DNA of 64,000 nucleotides, from positions 1 through 64,000 of the forward strand of contig CAZXSN010000007.1 in NCBI GenBank assembly GCA_964643295.1. The letters are read 5' to 3'. A program made the translations under genes and the position numbers. Below are positions 17,787 to 25,307 of this stretch, piece by piece (position 1 is the first letter of the stretch; each line of letters opens with the position of its first letter). The notes beneath the pieces are model-generated. The model ran no database searches. It was given only the letters and a program-made list of their open reading frames with translations, and had not been told where the DNA came from. The DNA comes from Merdiplasma sp964643295 (lineage in GTDB: Bacteria; Bacillota; Clostridia; Lachnospirales; Lachnospiraceae).

Positions 17787-18977
17787 ATGAAACAGCCTGG
17801 ATACTATTCCTCCGGAGAGTTCGCCCGCATGGCCGATGTGTCCGTGCGGACGATTCGTTTTTATGACCGGCAGAACATTCTCAAACCGTCCCTGGTCACC
17901 GAGAGCGGGGCACGGTTTTATACGGATTCAGATTTCGCCAGGCTCCAGCAGATTCTGCTTTTTAAATATCTTGGTTTCTCCCTGGAGGATATCCGCGAAC
18001 TCACTATTGACGATGCGGATGTCCACTTTATGCTGAATTCTCTGAACCTGCAACAGAAAGTGGTACAGGACCGAATTGAACGGCTGCAGCTTGTCGAACA
18101 GGCAATCGAAGATACAGCCCGGGCCATTGAAGAGCAGCAGGATGTGGACTGGAGCCACATGCTGGACTTAATCCACCTGACAACCATGGAAAAAAGCCTC
18201 AAAAGCCAGTACCAGAACGCAAACAACCTCTCCGCAAGAATTCGGCTGCACCGTCTGTATTCGACCAACCCCTGCGGGTGGTTTCCCTGGCTTTACAGGC
18301 AGGCGCAGATCGTGCCCGGGATGCACATCCTGGAGTTAGGATGCGGAAACGGCGCCCTCTGGACGGAAAACTTAAGTCAGCTTCCTGAAGACGTGTCGGT
18401 CTGTCTCTCCGACATCTCCGAAGGCATGATTCGGGATGCCCGCCGCTGCATCGGAAACGGGGATTCCAGGTTTTCCTTTTTTACATTTGACTGTCACCGG
18501 ATCCCTGAGGATATCGGCTCCTTTGATCTGGTCATCGCCAACCACGTGCTCTTTTACTGTGAAAAGATTGAGCAGGTCTGTGAGCAGGTATGCCGGATCT
18601 TAAAACCGAATGGACGGTTCCTCTGCAGCACCTACAGCGCGAACCACATGAAGGAGATCACACAGCTTGTGCAGGAGTTTGACAGCCACATCGTCCTCTC
18701 CGCTGACCGGCTGTACGAGCGCTTCGGTCTGGAAAACGGAGCCGATATCCTTTCCCCTTATTTTGGCGGGATTCAAACGCTCCTTTATGAGGATCACCTC
18801 TTAGTTGACCGGGCCGAGCCGCTGATCGAATACATCCTCTCCTGTCACGGGAACCAGAACCAGTACCTTCTGGAACACTACAAAGACTTTCGCGCCTTTG
18901 TAGAAAAAAAGACGGCAGGCGGGATGTCGATCACCAAGGAAGCCGGTGCCTTTGTATGCTCCCTGAAAGCGGAATAA
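17787..18977 (+). CDS. MerR-family regulator fused to a SAM-dependent methyltransferase
   Basis: A 396-residue two-domain protein. Residues 6-72 form a MerR-type winged helix (YSSGEFARMADVSVRTIRFYDRQNIL...FLGFSLEDI-like text), followed by a long helix (about 75-125) that dimerises MerR proteins. Instead of a small effector pocket the C-terminal half is a class I methyltransferase, with motif I ILELGCGNGA at residues 181-190, an acidic end of strand 2 (LSDISEGM) and FDLVIANHVLFYC as motif IV. The effector may be SAM or a methylation substrate; this is inference. The gene lies 18 bp after the DUF4358 gene and 349 bp before rmlA, whose promoter contains a MerR-like palindrome. No other regulator is present nearby. 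Confidence 0.88.
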   Translation: MKQPGYYSSGEFARMADVSVRTIRFYDRQNILKPSLVTESGARFYTDSDFARLQQILLFKYLGFSLEDIRELTIDDADVHFMLNSLNLQQKVVQDRIERLQLVEQAIEDTARAIEEQQDVDWSHMLDLIHLTTMEKSLKSQYQNANNLSARIRLHRLYSTNPCGWFPWLYRQAQIVPGMHILELGCGNGALWTENLSQLPEDVSVCLSDISEGMIRDARRCIGNGDSRFSFFTFDCHRIPEDIGSFDLVIANHVLFYCEKIEQVCEQVCRILKPNGRFLCSTYSANHMKEITQLVQEFDSHIVLSADRLYERFGLENGADILSPYFGGIQTLLYEDHLLVDRAEPLIEYILSCHGNQNQYLLEHYKDFRAFVEKKTAGGMSITKEAGAFVCSLKAE

Positions 18978-19326
18978 TAACCAAACGCTTCTTAGGGAGT
19001 ATGTTGGATTTTCCGTGTTTCTTTCCTTCCGGGACTGTCCTCCCTGCAGATGCACTCTCTGCGGATGAATTCCTCCCTGGACCTTCCTTCCGGAGATTCT
19101 CCCCTCTGGGAAAGGGTATTTTCAGCTTCCCTTTTTCGGCCAGTCGGGGCAAAAAATAAAAAATTTGTAAATTTGAAAAAACTGCTTGAAGGTGACGTAA
19201 CGTCACCTTTTATACTGTCTGTAGATGTCCGTAAGGATCGCCTGCCCTATTCTTCAGGAACCCTGGCAGAAAAAAAGGCATGGCAGATCGCGCCGCGGAC
19301 AAAACCCCTACAGGGAGGATTTTAGA
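18978..19326. other. 349-bp region with the rml promoter and palindrome
   Basis: The first 200 bp hold no gene or terminator that I can support. The last 140 bp hold the rmlA promoter at 19186-19216, the palindrome at 19189-19209 and a leader of about 105 nt. An in-frame ATG at 19225 lacks a ribosome binding site. Confidence 0.6.
19186..19216 (+). promoter_or_regulatory. rmlABDC promoter with a 19-bp spacer and embedded 21-bp palindrome
   Basis: TTGAAG (19186-19191), a 19-bp spacer and TATACT (19211-19216). A perfect palindrome fills the spacer: AAGGTGACGT (19189-19198), one central A, ACGTCACCTT (19200-19209). A 19-20-bp spacer holding a dyad is the hallmark of MerR-family-activated promoters, and the adjacent upstream gene encodes a MerR fusion protein. 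Confidence 0.7.
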
Positions 19327-20223
19327 ATGAAAGGAATTATCCTTGCTGGAGGATCCGGCACCCGTCTCTACCCTCTGACGATGGTGACCTCCAAGCAGCT
19401 GCTCCCCATCTATGACAAACCGATGATCTACTATCCGATGTCCGTACTGATGAATGCCGGCATCCGGGATATTCTGATCATCTCCACCCCGCAGGATACT
19501 CCCCGTTTCGAGGAACTGCTGAAAGACGGGCACCAGTTTGGCGTCCGCTTAACCTATGCCGTGCAGCCATCCCCGGATGGTCTTGCGCAGGCGTTTCTAA
19601 TCGGGGAGAAGTTTATCGGCGAAGAGAGCGTCGCCATGATTCTCGGGGATAACATCTTTGCCGGGCAGGGATTGATTCCCAGGCTTCGAAAAGCCGTAAA
19701 AACGGCAGAAAAAGGCGAGGGAGCCACGATCTTTGGCTACTACGTGGACGATCCGGAACGCTTTGGCATCGTCGAATTTGACTCGGAGGGAAAGGCCATC
19801 TCCATCGAGGAGAAACCGGAAAAGCCGAAGAGCAACTACTGCGTGACCGGCCTCTATTTCTATGACAACCGTGTCGTGGAATATGCCAGAAGCCTGCACC
19901 CTTCCGAGCGGGGGGAACTGGAAATCACTGACTTAAACCGCATCTACTTAAACAAAGGGGAACTGAGCGTAGAGGTGTTAGGTCAGGGCTTTACCTGGAT
20001 GGATACCGGTACGCATGAAAGCCTCGTGGAAGCCACCAATTTCGTCAAAACCATCGAGGGACACCAGCACCGCAAGATCGCCTGTCTGGAGGAGATCGCC
20101 TATGTCAACGGCTGGATTTCCAAGGACGAAGTCCTGAAAGTCTATGAGGTGCTTAAGAAAAATCAGTACGGGAAGTACTTAAAGGATGTCCTGGACGGAA
20201 AGTTTTTAGACATCCACCATTAA
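19327..20223 (+). CDS. rmlA: Glucose-1-phosphate thymidylyltransferase
   Basis: A 298-residue nucleotidyltransferase forming dTDP-glucose from dTTP and glucose-1-phosphate, the first step of dTDP-L-rhamnose synthesis. The N-terminal signature MKGIILAGGSGTRLYPLT binds the nucleotide; MVTSKQLLPIYDKPMIYYP and ILGDNIFAG (metal-binding aspartate) follow, with EEKPEKPKSNYCVTGLYFYD in the sugar site. The ATG at 19327 follows GGGAGG at 19313-19318; the longer frame from 19225 adds 34 residues not found in the family. It is the first gene of a four-gene rml operon ending in a terminator at 23297-23334. Confidence 0.97.
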   Translation: MKGIILAGGSGTRLYPLTMVTSKQLLPIYDKPMIYYPMSVLMNAGIRDILIISTPQDTPRFEELLKDGHQFGVRLTYAVQPSPDGLAQAFLIGEKFIGEESVAMILGDNIFAGQGLIPRLRKAVKTAEKGEGATIFGYYVDDPERFGIVEFDSEGKAISIEEKPEKPKSNYCVTGLYFYDNRVVEYARSLHPSERGELEITDLNRIYLNKGELSVEVLGQGFTWMDTGTHESLVEATNFVKTIEGHQHRKIACLEEIAYVNGWISKDEVLKVYEVLKKNQYGKYLKDVLDGKFLDIHH

Positions 20224-20300
20224 GACAGCGGCAGGTTTCCTGTTAGCAAACCCGTTTAATGGGTGCCGCTTCCTGCAGGGCGGCGGAATGGAGAACTTTT

Positions 20301-21320
20301 ATGAAGATCATCGTTACCGGCGGAGCCGGTTTCATTGGCAGCAACTTTATTTTTCATATGCTAAAAGCCTACCCGGACGATACTGTCATCTGCCTGGACT
20401 GCTTAACCTATGCCGGAAACCTCTCCACCCTGGCTCCGGTCATGGACAATCCGCACTTTCACTTCGTAAAGGAAAGCATCACTGACCGGGAGGCCGTCTA
20501 CCGCCTCTTTGAGGAGGAACACCCGGATATGGTGGTGAACTTCGCAGCGGAAAGCCACGTCGACCGCTCTATCGAAAATCCGGAAGTATTTCTGGACACC
20601 AACATCAAGGGAACCGCAGTGCTTATGGATGCCTGCCGCAAATATGGGATTACCCGCTACCACCAGGTGTCCACGGATGAAGTGTACGGCGATCTGCCCA
20701 TCGACCGGCCGGATCTGTTCTTTACGGAGGAAACCCCCATCCACACAAGCAGTCCCTACAGCGCCTCCAAAGCAGCGGCAGATCTTTTAGTGCTGGCCTA
20801 CCACCGCACCTACGGCCTTCCGGTCACCATCAGCCGCTGTTCGAACAATTACGGGCCGTACCATTTCCCGGAGAAGCTGATCCCGCTGATGATCATCAAC
20901 GCGCTTCATGATCAGCCGCTGCCGGTTTACGGCAAGGGAGAGAACGTCCGCGACTGGCTCTACGTTGAGGATCACTGCAGAGCGATCGACCTGATCATTC
21001 ATAAAGGCCGTGTCGGGGAAATCTACAACATCGGCGGCCACAACGAGATGCGAAACATTGACATCGTGAAACTGATCTGTCAGGAACTGGGCAAACCGGA
21101 AAGTCTGATCACCTACGTGACCGACCGCAAGGGACATGACCTGCGTTATGCCATCGATCCTGCAAAGATCCACCGGGAGCTGGGATGGCTTCCGGAAACC
21201 CCGTTTGCGCAGGGAATCAAAAAGACCATCCGCTGGTACTTAGACCATCAGGACTGGTGGGAACCCATCATCTCCGGCGAGTACCAGACCTACTATGAGC
21301 GCATGTACGGCAGCCGTTAA
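20301..21320 (+). CDS. rmlB: dTDP-glucose 4,6-dehydratase
   Basis: A 339-residue extended short-chain dehydrogenase that converts dTDP-glucose to dTDP-4-keto-6-deoxyglucose. The Rossmann motif VTGGAGFIGSNF starts at residue 5. The catalytic HQVSTDEVYGDL region and the YSASKAAADLL motif (Tyr and Lys of YxxxK) are intact. NNYGPYHFPEKLIP and RDWLYVEDHC are typical of RmlB. The start at 20301 is set by GGAG at 20290-20293 and by the N-terminus MKIIVTGG; the longer frame from 20259 is rejected. It follows rmlA after 77 bp. Confidence 0.97.
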   Translation: MKIIVTGGAGFIGSNFIFHMLKAYPDDTVICLDCLTYAGNLSTLAPVMDNPHFHFVKESITDREAVYRLFEEEHPDMVVNFAAESHVDRSIENPEVFLDTNIKGTAVLMDACRKYGITRYHQVSTDEVYGDLPIDRPDLFFTEETPIHTSSPYSASKAAADLLVLAYHRTYGLPVTISRCSNNYGPYHFPEKLIPLMIINALHDQPLPVYGKGENVRDWLYVEDHCRAIDLIIHKGRVGEIYNIGGHNEMRNIDIVKLICQELGKPESLITYVTDRKGHDLRYAIDPAKIHRELGWLPETPFAQGIKKTIRWYLDHQDWWEPIISGEYQTYYERMYGSR

Positions 21321-21326
21321 GCATAA

Positions 21327-21340
21327 CCTGCGGCTGCAGG
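21327..21340 (+). other. Intercistronic hairpin rmlB-rmlD
   Basis: A five-base-pair stem CCTGC/GCAGG closes a GGCT tetraloop just after rmlB. A hairpin with the same core and loop occurs at 22422-22439. It may be a processing or stability element in the polycistronic mRNA. Confidence 0.45.
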
Positions 21341-21408
21341 GATCCTTAGCGCTCTTTGTTCGTCCGTCCCCGGGCGAAACATGGATTTAGAAAGGAGCAA
21401 TCCTTATT

Positions 21409-22395
21409 ATGAAGCTACTGGTAACCGGTGTGGCCGGACAGCTTGGCCATGATGTCATGAATGAACTGAACCGGCGCGGACATACAGGAATTGGCAGTGA
21501 TCTGAAAAGTGCCTACGCAGGGATCGACGATGGTACGGCGGTAAATACCATGCCCTATGTGCAGATGGATATCACGGATCCGGTGAGTGTCGAAAAGGCG
21601 CTCACTGAAATTTCCCCGGATGCCGTCATCCACTGCGCGGCCTGGACTGCCGTGGATCTTGCGGAGGAGGAAGAAAAAAAGCCCCTTGTACACGCGATCA
21701 ACGGCAAGGGAACCGAGACTATCGCCAGATGCTGTAAGAAGCTGGGCTGTAAGATGATGTACCTCTCCACGGACTATGTCTTTAGCGGACAGGGAAATAC
21801 ACCATGGGATCCGGACTGCAAAGACTTCCAGCCGCTCAACGTATACGGGGATAGCAAGCTGGAAGGAGAACTGGCCGTCTCCTCCCTCTTAAGCCGCTAT
21901 TTTATCGTCCGCATTGAGTGGGTGTTTGGCAAAAACGGATCGAATTATATCAAAACAATGCTGAATCTGGGAAAAACACACGACCGGCTGCGAATCGTCA
22001 ACGATCAGATCGGCACTCCGACCTACACATATGACCTGGCGAGACTCTTAGTCGATATGATCGAAACGGAAAAGTACGGGTATTACCACGCCACAAATGC
22101 GGAATTAAAGGAAACCCCAAACGGCTGTACCCCGGAAGGATGCAAAACCGGATACATCAGCTGGTTTGACTTTACGAGAGAGATCTTTCGGCAGGCGGCG
22201 GCTTTGGGACATGCGGAGTATGCACCGCAGCAGACCGAACTCATCCCGGTCACAACCAAAGAGTACGGCATTTCCAAAGCAAAACGGCCTTTTAACAGCC
22301 GTCTGGAAAAAAGCAAACTGACCGAGTGCGGCTTCACGCCGCTTCCCGACTGGCAGGATGCCCTGCACCGGTATCTGCTGGAACTGGGACTTTAA
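21409..22395 (+). CDS. rmlD: dTDP-4-dehydrorhamnose reductase
   Basis: A 328-residue reductase for the last step to dTDP-L-rhamnose. The N-terminal VTGVAGQLGHDVMNEL is the NAD(P)H-binding motif, DAVIHCAAWTAVDLAEEE is the family signature, and YLSTDYVFSGQG with NVYGDSKLEGE supplies the catalytic Ser/Thr, Tyr and Lys. It is slightly longer than the usual 280-300 residues owing to an insert around residues 225-245 (NGCTPEGCKTGY). AAAGGAG precedes the ATG. It is the third gene of the operon, before rmlC, so the order is rmlA-B-D-C. Confidence 0.95.
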   Translation: MKLLVTGVAGQLGHDVMNELNRRGHTGIGSDLKSAYAGIDDGTAVNTMPYVQMDITDPVSVEKALTEISPDAVIHCAAWTAVDLAEEEEKKPLVHAINGKGTETIARCCKKLGCKMMYLSTDYVFSGQGNTPWDPDCKDFQPLNVYGDSKLEGELAVSSLLSRYFIVRIEWVFGKNGSNYIKTMLNLGKTHDRLRIVNDQIGTPTYTYDLARLLVDMIETEKYGYYHATNAELKETPNGCTPEGCKTGYISWFDFTREIFRQAAALGHAEYAPQQTELIPVTTKEYGISKAKRPFNSRLEKSKLTECGFTPLPDWQDALHRYLLELGL

Positions 22396-22421
22396 CTGCC
22401 AAAACAAGCAGGAACCTGCAT

Positions 22422-22439
22422 AATCTGCGGCTGCAGATT
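22422..22439 (+). other. Intercistronic hairpin rmlD-rmlC
   Basis: A seven-base-pair stem AATCTGC/GCAGATT closes a GGCT loop. The core CTGC-GGCT-GCAG is shared with the hairpin at 21327-21340, while the outer pairs differ yet still pair. Confidence 0.45.
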
Positions 22440-22481
22440 CCTTTCACCTGGCCGGTCTGCCGCACCGGCATGGGGATTCGT

Positions 22482-23087
22482 ATGGGACAGATCAAAGTGA
22501 CCAGATGCCCGATCGAGGGACTCTGTATCATTGAACCGACGGTACACGGGGATGAACGCGGCTATTTCATAGAAACCTATAACCAGAGAGATATGGATGA
22601 AGCGGGTCTTACCATGCGTTTTGTGCAGGACAACCAGTCATCCTCCGTGAAAGGCGTACTGCGCGGCCTTCATTTTCAGAAACAGTATCCTCAGGGAAAA
22701 CTGGTGCGGGTGATTCGCGGATCGGTGTTTGATGTGGCCGTAGATTTGCGAAGCAAAAGCCAGACTTTCGGAGAATGGTACGGAATCGAACTATCCGAGG
22801 AAAACAAAAAGCAGCTTTATATCTCCGAAGGGTTCGCGCACGGGTTCCTCGTGTTAAGCGATGTCGCTGAATTCTGCTACAAATGCACGGATTTCTATCA
22901 TCCCGGCGATGAGGGCGGCTTAGCCTGGAATGATCCCAAGATCGGCGTTATCTGGCCGCAGGTGACCGGCGCCTATCCCGGCAGCCCCTCAGCAGAAGGC
23001 TACACATTTGCGAACGACACACCGCTTCTGATCAGTGAGAAAGACCAGCACTGGGCAGGTATTGACGATACCTTCCGTTTCCGTTAA
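22482..23087 (+). CDS. rmlC: dTDP-4-dehydrorhamnose 3,5-epimerase
   Basis: A 201-residue cupin enzyme that epimerises C3 and C5 of dTDP-4-keto-6-deoxyglucose. RGYFIETYN, FVQDNQSSS and GVLRGLHFQ (catalytic histidine) are followed by GSVFDVAVDLR and YISEGFAHGFLVLSD, all RmlC signatures. The start at 22482 (MGQIKVTR) is favoured by GGGGA six bases upstream; an ATG four codons earlier is possible. With rmlA, B and D it completes the dTDP-L-rhamnose pathway, which supplies rhamnose for cell-wall polysaccharides. No glycosyltransferase is in the window. Confidence 0.96.
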   Translation: MGQIKVTRCPIEGLCIIEPTVHGDERGYFIETYNQRDMDEAGLTMRFVQDNQSSSVKGVLRGLHFQKQYPQGKLVRVIRGSVFDVAVDLRSKSQTFGEWYGIELSEENKKQLYISEGFAHGFLVLSDVAEFCYKCTDFYHPGDEGGLAWNDPKIGVIWPQVTGAYPGSPSAEGYTFANDTPLLISEKDQHWAGIDDTFRFR

Positions 23088-23296
23088 GCCGCAAACTCGT
23101 ACCATCTGCCTCCCGGAATTTCCCGGGGGAGAAGATCCGGAAGAAAACCCTCCCGAAAGAAATGCTCTGCCGGAAATCAAACTCTGGCTTATGCTTTCTG
23201 TTTAGGAGAAGAGAAACACTAAACTGCGGATAAGGTATCCTCTGGTTCTCGCAAAACCATCCTGCGTCGGATGCAGGCAAACCATCAGAAAATGAG

Positions 23297-23334
23297 AATA
23301 TCACCTTCCCCTTGACGGGCAGGTGATATTTTTT
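23297..23334 (+). terminator. Terminator of the rmlABDC operon
   Basis: A ten-base-pair stem AATATCACCT (23297-23306) and AGGTGATATT (23321-23330) is followed by TTTT. Confidence 0.85.
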
Positions 23335-23337
23335 GCC

Positions 23338-23582
23338 ATTTGATGATTACAGCGTCAAAAGCCTGAACTTTCGGCTGAGAAGCAGCTAAAGGTGAAAAGG
23401 CTTATTGACACGCCCCAACATGAGGAAGAAGTGGGGTGCTGTGTGCCGGTGGCACACGTTTAGCACCGACCGGAGCGGAGCTTAAGACGGGGCCCCATGA
23501 ATTTAAGAATGTTGAGCAGGATTGTGGAAGCTGCGAAGCAGCGGAACAATCCGTAATCACCTTTTGACACCTGAATCATTTG
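23338..23582 (+). repeat. 245-bp repeated structured element, copy 1
   Basis: It shares ends and core with 60746-60991. It begins ATTTGATGATTACAGCGTC and ends CACCTGAATCATTTG. The two ends form imperfect inverted repeats (ATGATT...GTCAAAAG). The block from about 23394 to 23502 is almost identical to copy 2. Internal pairings include CCCCA/TGGGG, GGTGCT/AGCACC enclosing TGTGCC/GGCACA, and GGATTGT/ACAATCC enclosing GCTGC/GCAGC. A local 5' hairpin (about 23365-23393) has a sequence unrelated to copy 2 but still pairs. No transposase is inside. It is likely a non-autonomous mobile element and/or a structured RNA. Confidence 0.85.
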
Positions 23583-23878
23583 ATAAGCGAACTCTATTCG
23601 CGTATGCAGATCGAATGCTGTCGAAGTCTTTATCCCTGGCCTCCTTTAAGTACCCGAAAGCTCAGGATCTCCGAACCCCAAGCGTTGTTTTGTATCGTTC
23701 TTATACGATCTTTGGAGCATTCTTGAACCCACCTTCGTTCAAAAGACTCCAGTGCTATTATCCTTATAAGTACGGCAAAAGGAAACCAGCAGAAACCATA
23801 AAGGTGATGGTTTCCCCTCCCGCTTTCTGCTCTCCTTATCCGAAGGTCTGCGTTCCTGAACCCATCCCTTCCTCTTTT

Positions 23879-25210
23879 TTACTGCTCTTTCTGTCGTGCC
23901 GCTTCCTTCCAGGCCTTGATTCTTCTCAGCCGTTCCTTCACCTCTGCCTCCGCGCCCTGGTCTGTCGGATAGTAATAAGTATGCCCAATGAGGGAATCCG
24001 GCATGCACTGCATGGCAGTGAGTTTTTCCTCGGTATCGTGCGCGTAAAGGTACCCTTTCCCATAGTCCAGGTCTTTCATCAGTCTGGTCGGCGCATTACG
24101 AAGCCACAGCGGCACCGGCTCTGCCCGTTTGTTTTTCACATCCTGCTTGCACTCCTCACAGGCCTTATAGAGCGCATTGGATTTCGGGGCCATTGCCAGA
24201 TAGGTGACCGCATGAGTAAGATGCACGTCGCATTCGGGCATGCCAAGGAAATGGCAGGCCTGATAGGCAGCCACCGCCACCTGCAGCGCCTGGCTGTCGG
24301 CCATTCCCACATCCTCGCTTGCAAAACGGACCAGCCGCCTTGCGATGTAGAGAGGATTCTCTCCACCCTCCAGCATCCGGCACAGCCAGTAGATGGCAGC
24401 ATCCGGATCACTGTTTCGCATCGACTTATGCAGCGCGGAGATCAGGTTGTAGTGCTCTTCCCCATTCTTATCGTAGAGAAGAGATTTGCGGCTGATGCAC
24501 TGCTCCAGCACTTCGTCCGTGACCGTGATGCCGTCTGCGTCGATCTGACCGTTTAAAACGGCCATCTCCAGCGTATTGAGCGCTGTCCTCGCATCCCCGT
24601 TGGCAAAAACCGCCACAGCCTGAATCTGCTGCTCGCTCATGCGCACATGCTGGTCTTTAAATCCCGCGGGATTTTCCAGGGCATTGTGCAAAAGCTTAAC
24701 CAGATCCTTCTCCTCCAGGGCTTTTAACACAAAGACCTTGCAGCGGGAAAGCAAGGCGCCGTTGATCTCGAAAGAGGGATTCTCCGTGGTCGCCCCGATC
24801 AGGATGATGCTGCCCTTTTCGACAAACGGCAGGAAGGCGTCCTGCTGCGCCTTGTTAAAGCGGTGGATCTCATCCACAAACAGGACGGTGCGAATCCCAA
24901 GCCTGCGGCTGCTCTCCGCCTGCTGCATAACCTCCCTGATCTCTTTGATTCCGCTGGTGACAGCGCTGAAATTGATAAAATTTGCCTGGGTGCGGGCCGC
25001 AATGATCGTTGCCAGCGTTGTCTTTCCCACCCCGGGAGGCCCCCAGAAGATCATGGAGGAGATCTGATCCTCCATAATCAGCCTGCGCAGCATTTTCCCC
25101 GGTCCCAGAAGATGCTCCTGCCCGACAAAGTCCTCCAGCCGCTGCGGGCGCAGCCTGCTGGCCAGCGGAACCGTCTGCACCGGATTGTCGAATAAGCTCA
25201 TCTGTTCCAT
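23879..25210 (-). CDS. rarA: Replication-associated recombination protein A (MgsA-type AAA ATPase)
   Basis: A 443-residue clamp-loader-like AAA+ ATPase acting at stalled replication forks. Walker A FWGPPGVGKTT lies near residues 55-65, Walker B VLFVDEIHRFN near 108-118, and sensor 1 in GATTENPSFEIN. The C-terminal MgsA tetramerisation region contains DVGMADSQALQVAVAAYQA and the ending GYLYAHDTEE...YYYPTDQG characteristic of RarA. The N-terminal PLASRLRPQRLEDFVGQEHLLG matches the family. Length is normal. It lies upstream of the repeated element, whose copy 1 starts 296 bp beyond its stop, and downstream of glmS on the same strand. Confidence 0.95.
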   Translation of the reverse strand: MEQMSLFDNPVQTVPLASRLRPQRLEDFVGQEHLLGPGKMLRRLIMEDQISSMIFWGPPGVGKTTLATIIAARTQANFINFSAVTSGIKEIREVMQQAESSRRLGIRTVLFVDEIHRFNKAQQDAFLPFVEKGSIILIGATTENPSFEINGALLSRCKVFVLKALEEKDLVKLLHNALENPAGFKDQHVRMSEQQIQAVAVFANGDARTALNTLEMAVLNGQIDADGITVTDEVLEQCISRKSLLYDKNGEEHYNLISALHKSMRNSDPDAAIYWLCRMLEGGENPLYIARRLVRFASEDVGMADSQALQVAVAAYQACHFLGMPECDVHLTHAVTYLAMAPKSNALYKACEECKQDVKNKRAEPVPLWLRNAPTRLMKDLDYGKGYLYAHDTEEKLTAMQCMPDSLIGHTYYYPTDQGAEAEVKERLRRIKAWKEAARQKEQ

Positions 25211-25307
25211 CGGCCCTCATCCCTTCCTACTGTCTTTCGCCGTTTTCTTCCTTTTGGACTGTATCTTTTCGTTTTTGAATCCTGCAATCTTTGGCCTTTG
25301 GGGGAAG

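Larger units (their letters stand above)
23088..23878. other. 791-bp intergenic region: rml terminator and repeat element copy 1
   Basis: It holds the rml terminator (23297-23334), then the 245-bp repeated element (23338-23582), then about 300 bp of unique DNA with a hairpin GAAACCAT/ATGGTTTC at 23792-23814 that could end rarA transcription on minus. No protein gene is supported. Confidence 0.65.

Noticed and set aside
19225..19326. Extended N-terminus of RmlA starting at ATG 19225
   Set aside because: No ribosome binding site precedes it, the extra 34 residues do not resemble the family, and GGGAGG sits correctly before 19327.
23420..23485. A 21-codon frame (MRKKWGAVCRW...) identical in both repeat copies (also 60831-60896)
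   Set aside because: It lies in the conserved stem region and has no ribosome binding site at a proper distance. Identity follows from the near-identical DNA, so it gives no separate evidence of coding.
23522..24556. A 344-codon plus-strand frame running from the repeat element into rarA
   Set aside because: It is antisense to rarA over most of its length, begins inside the repeat without a ribosome binding site and has no recognisable domain.
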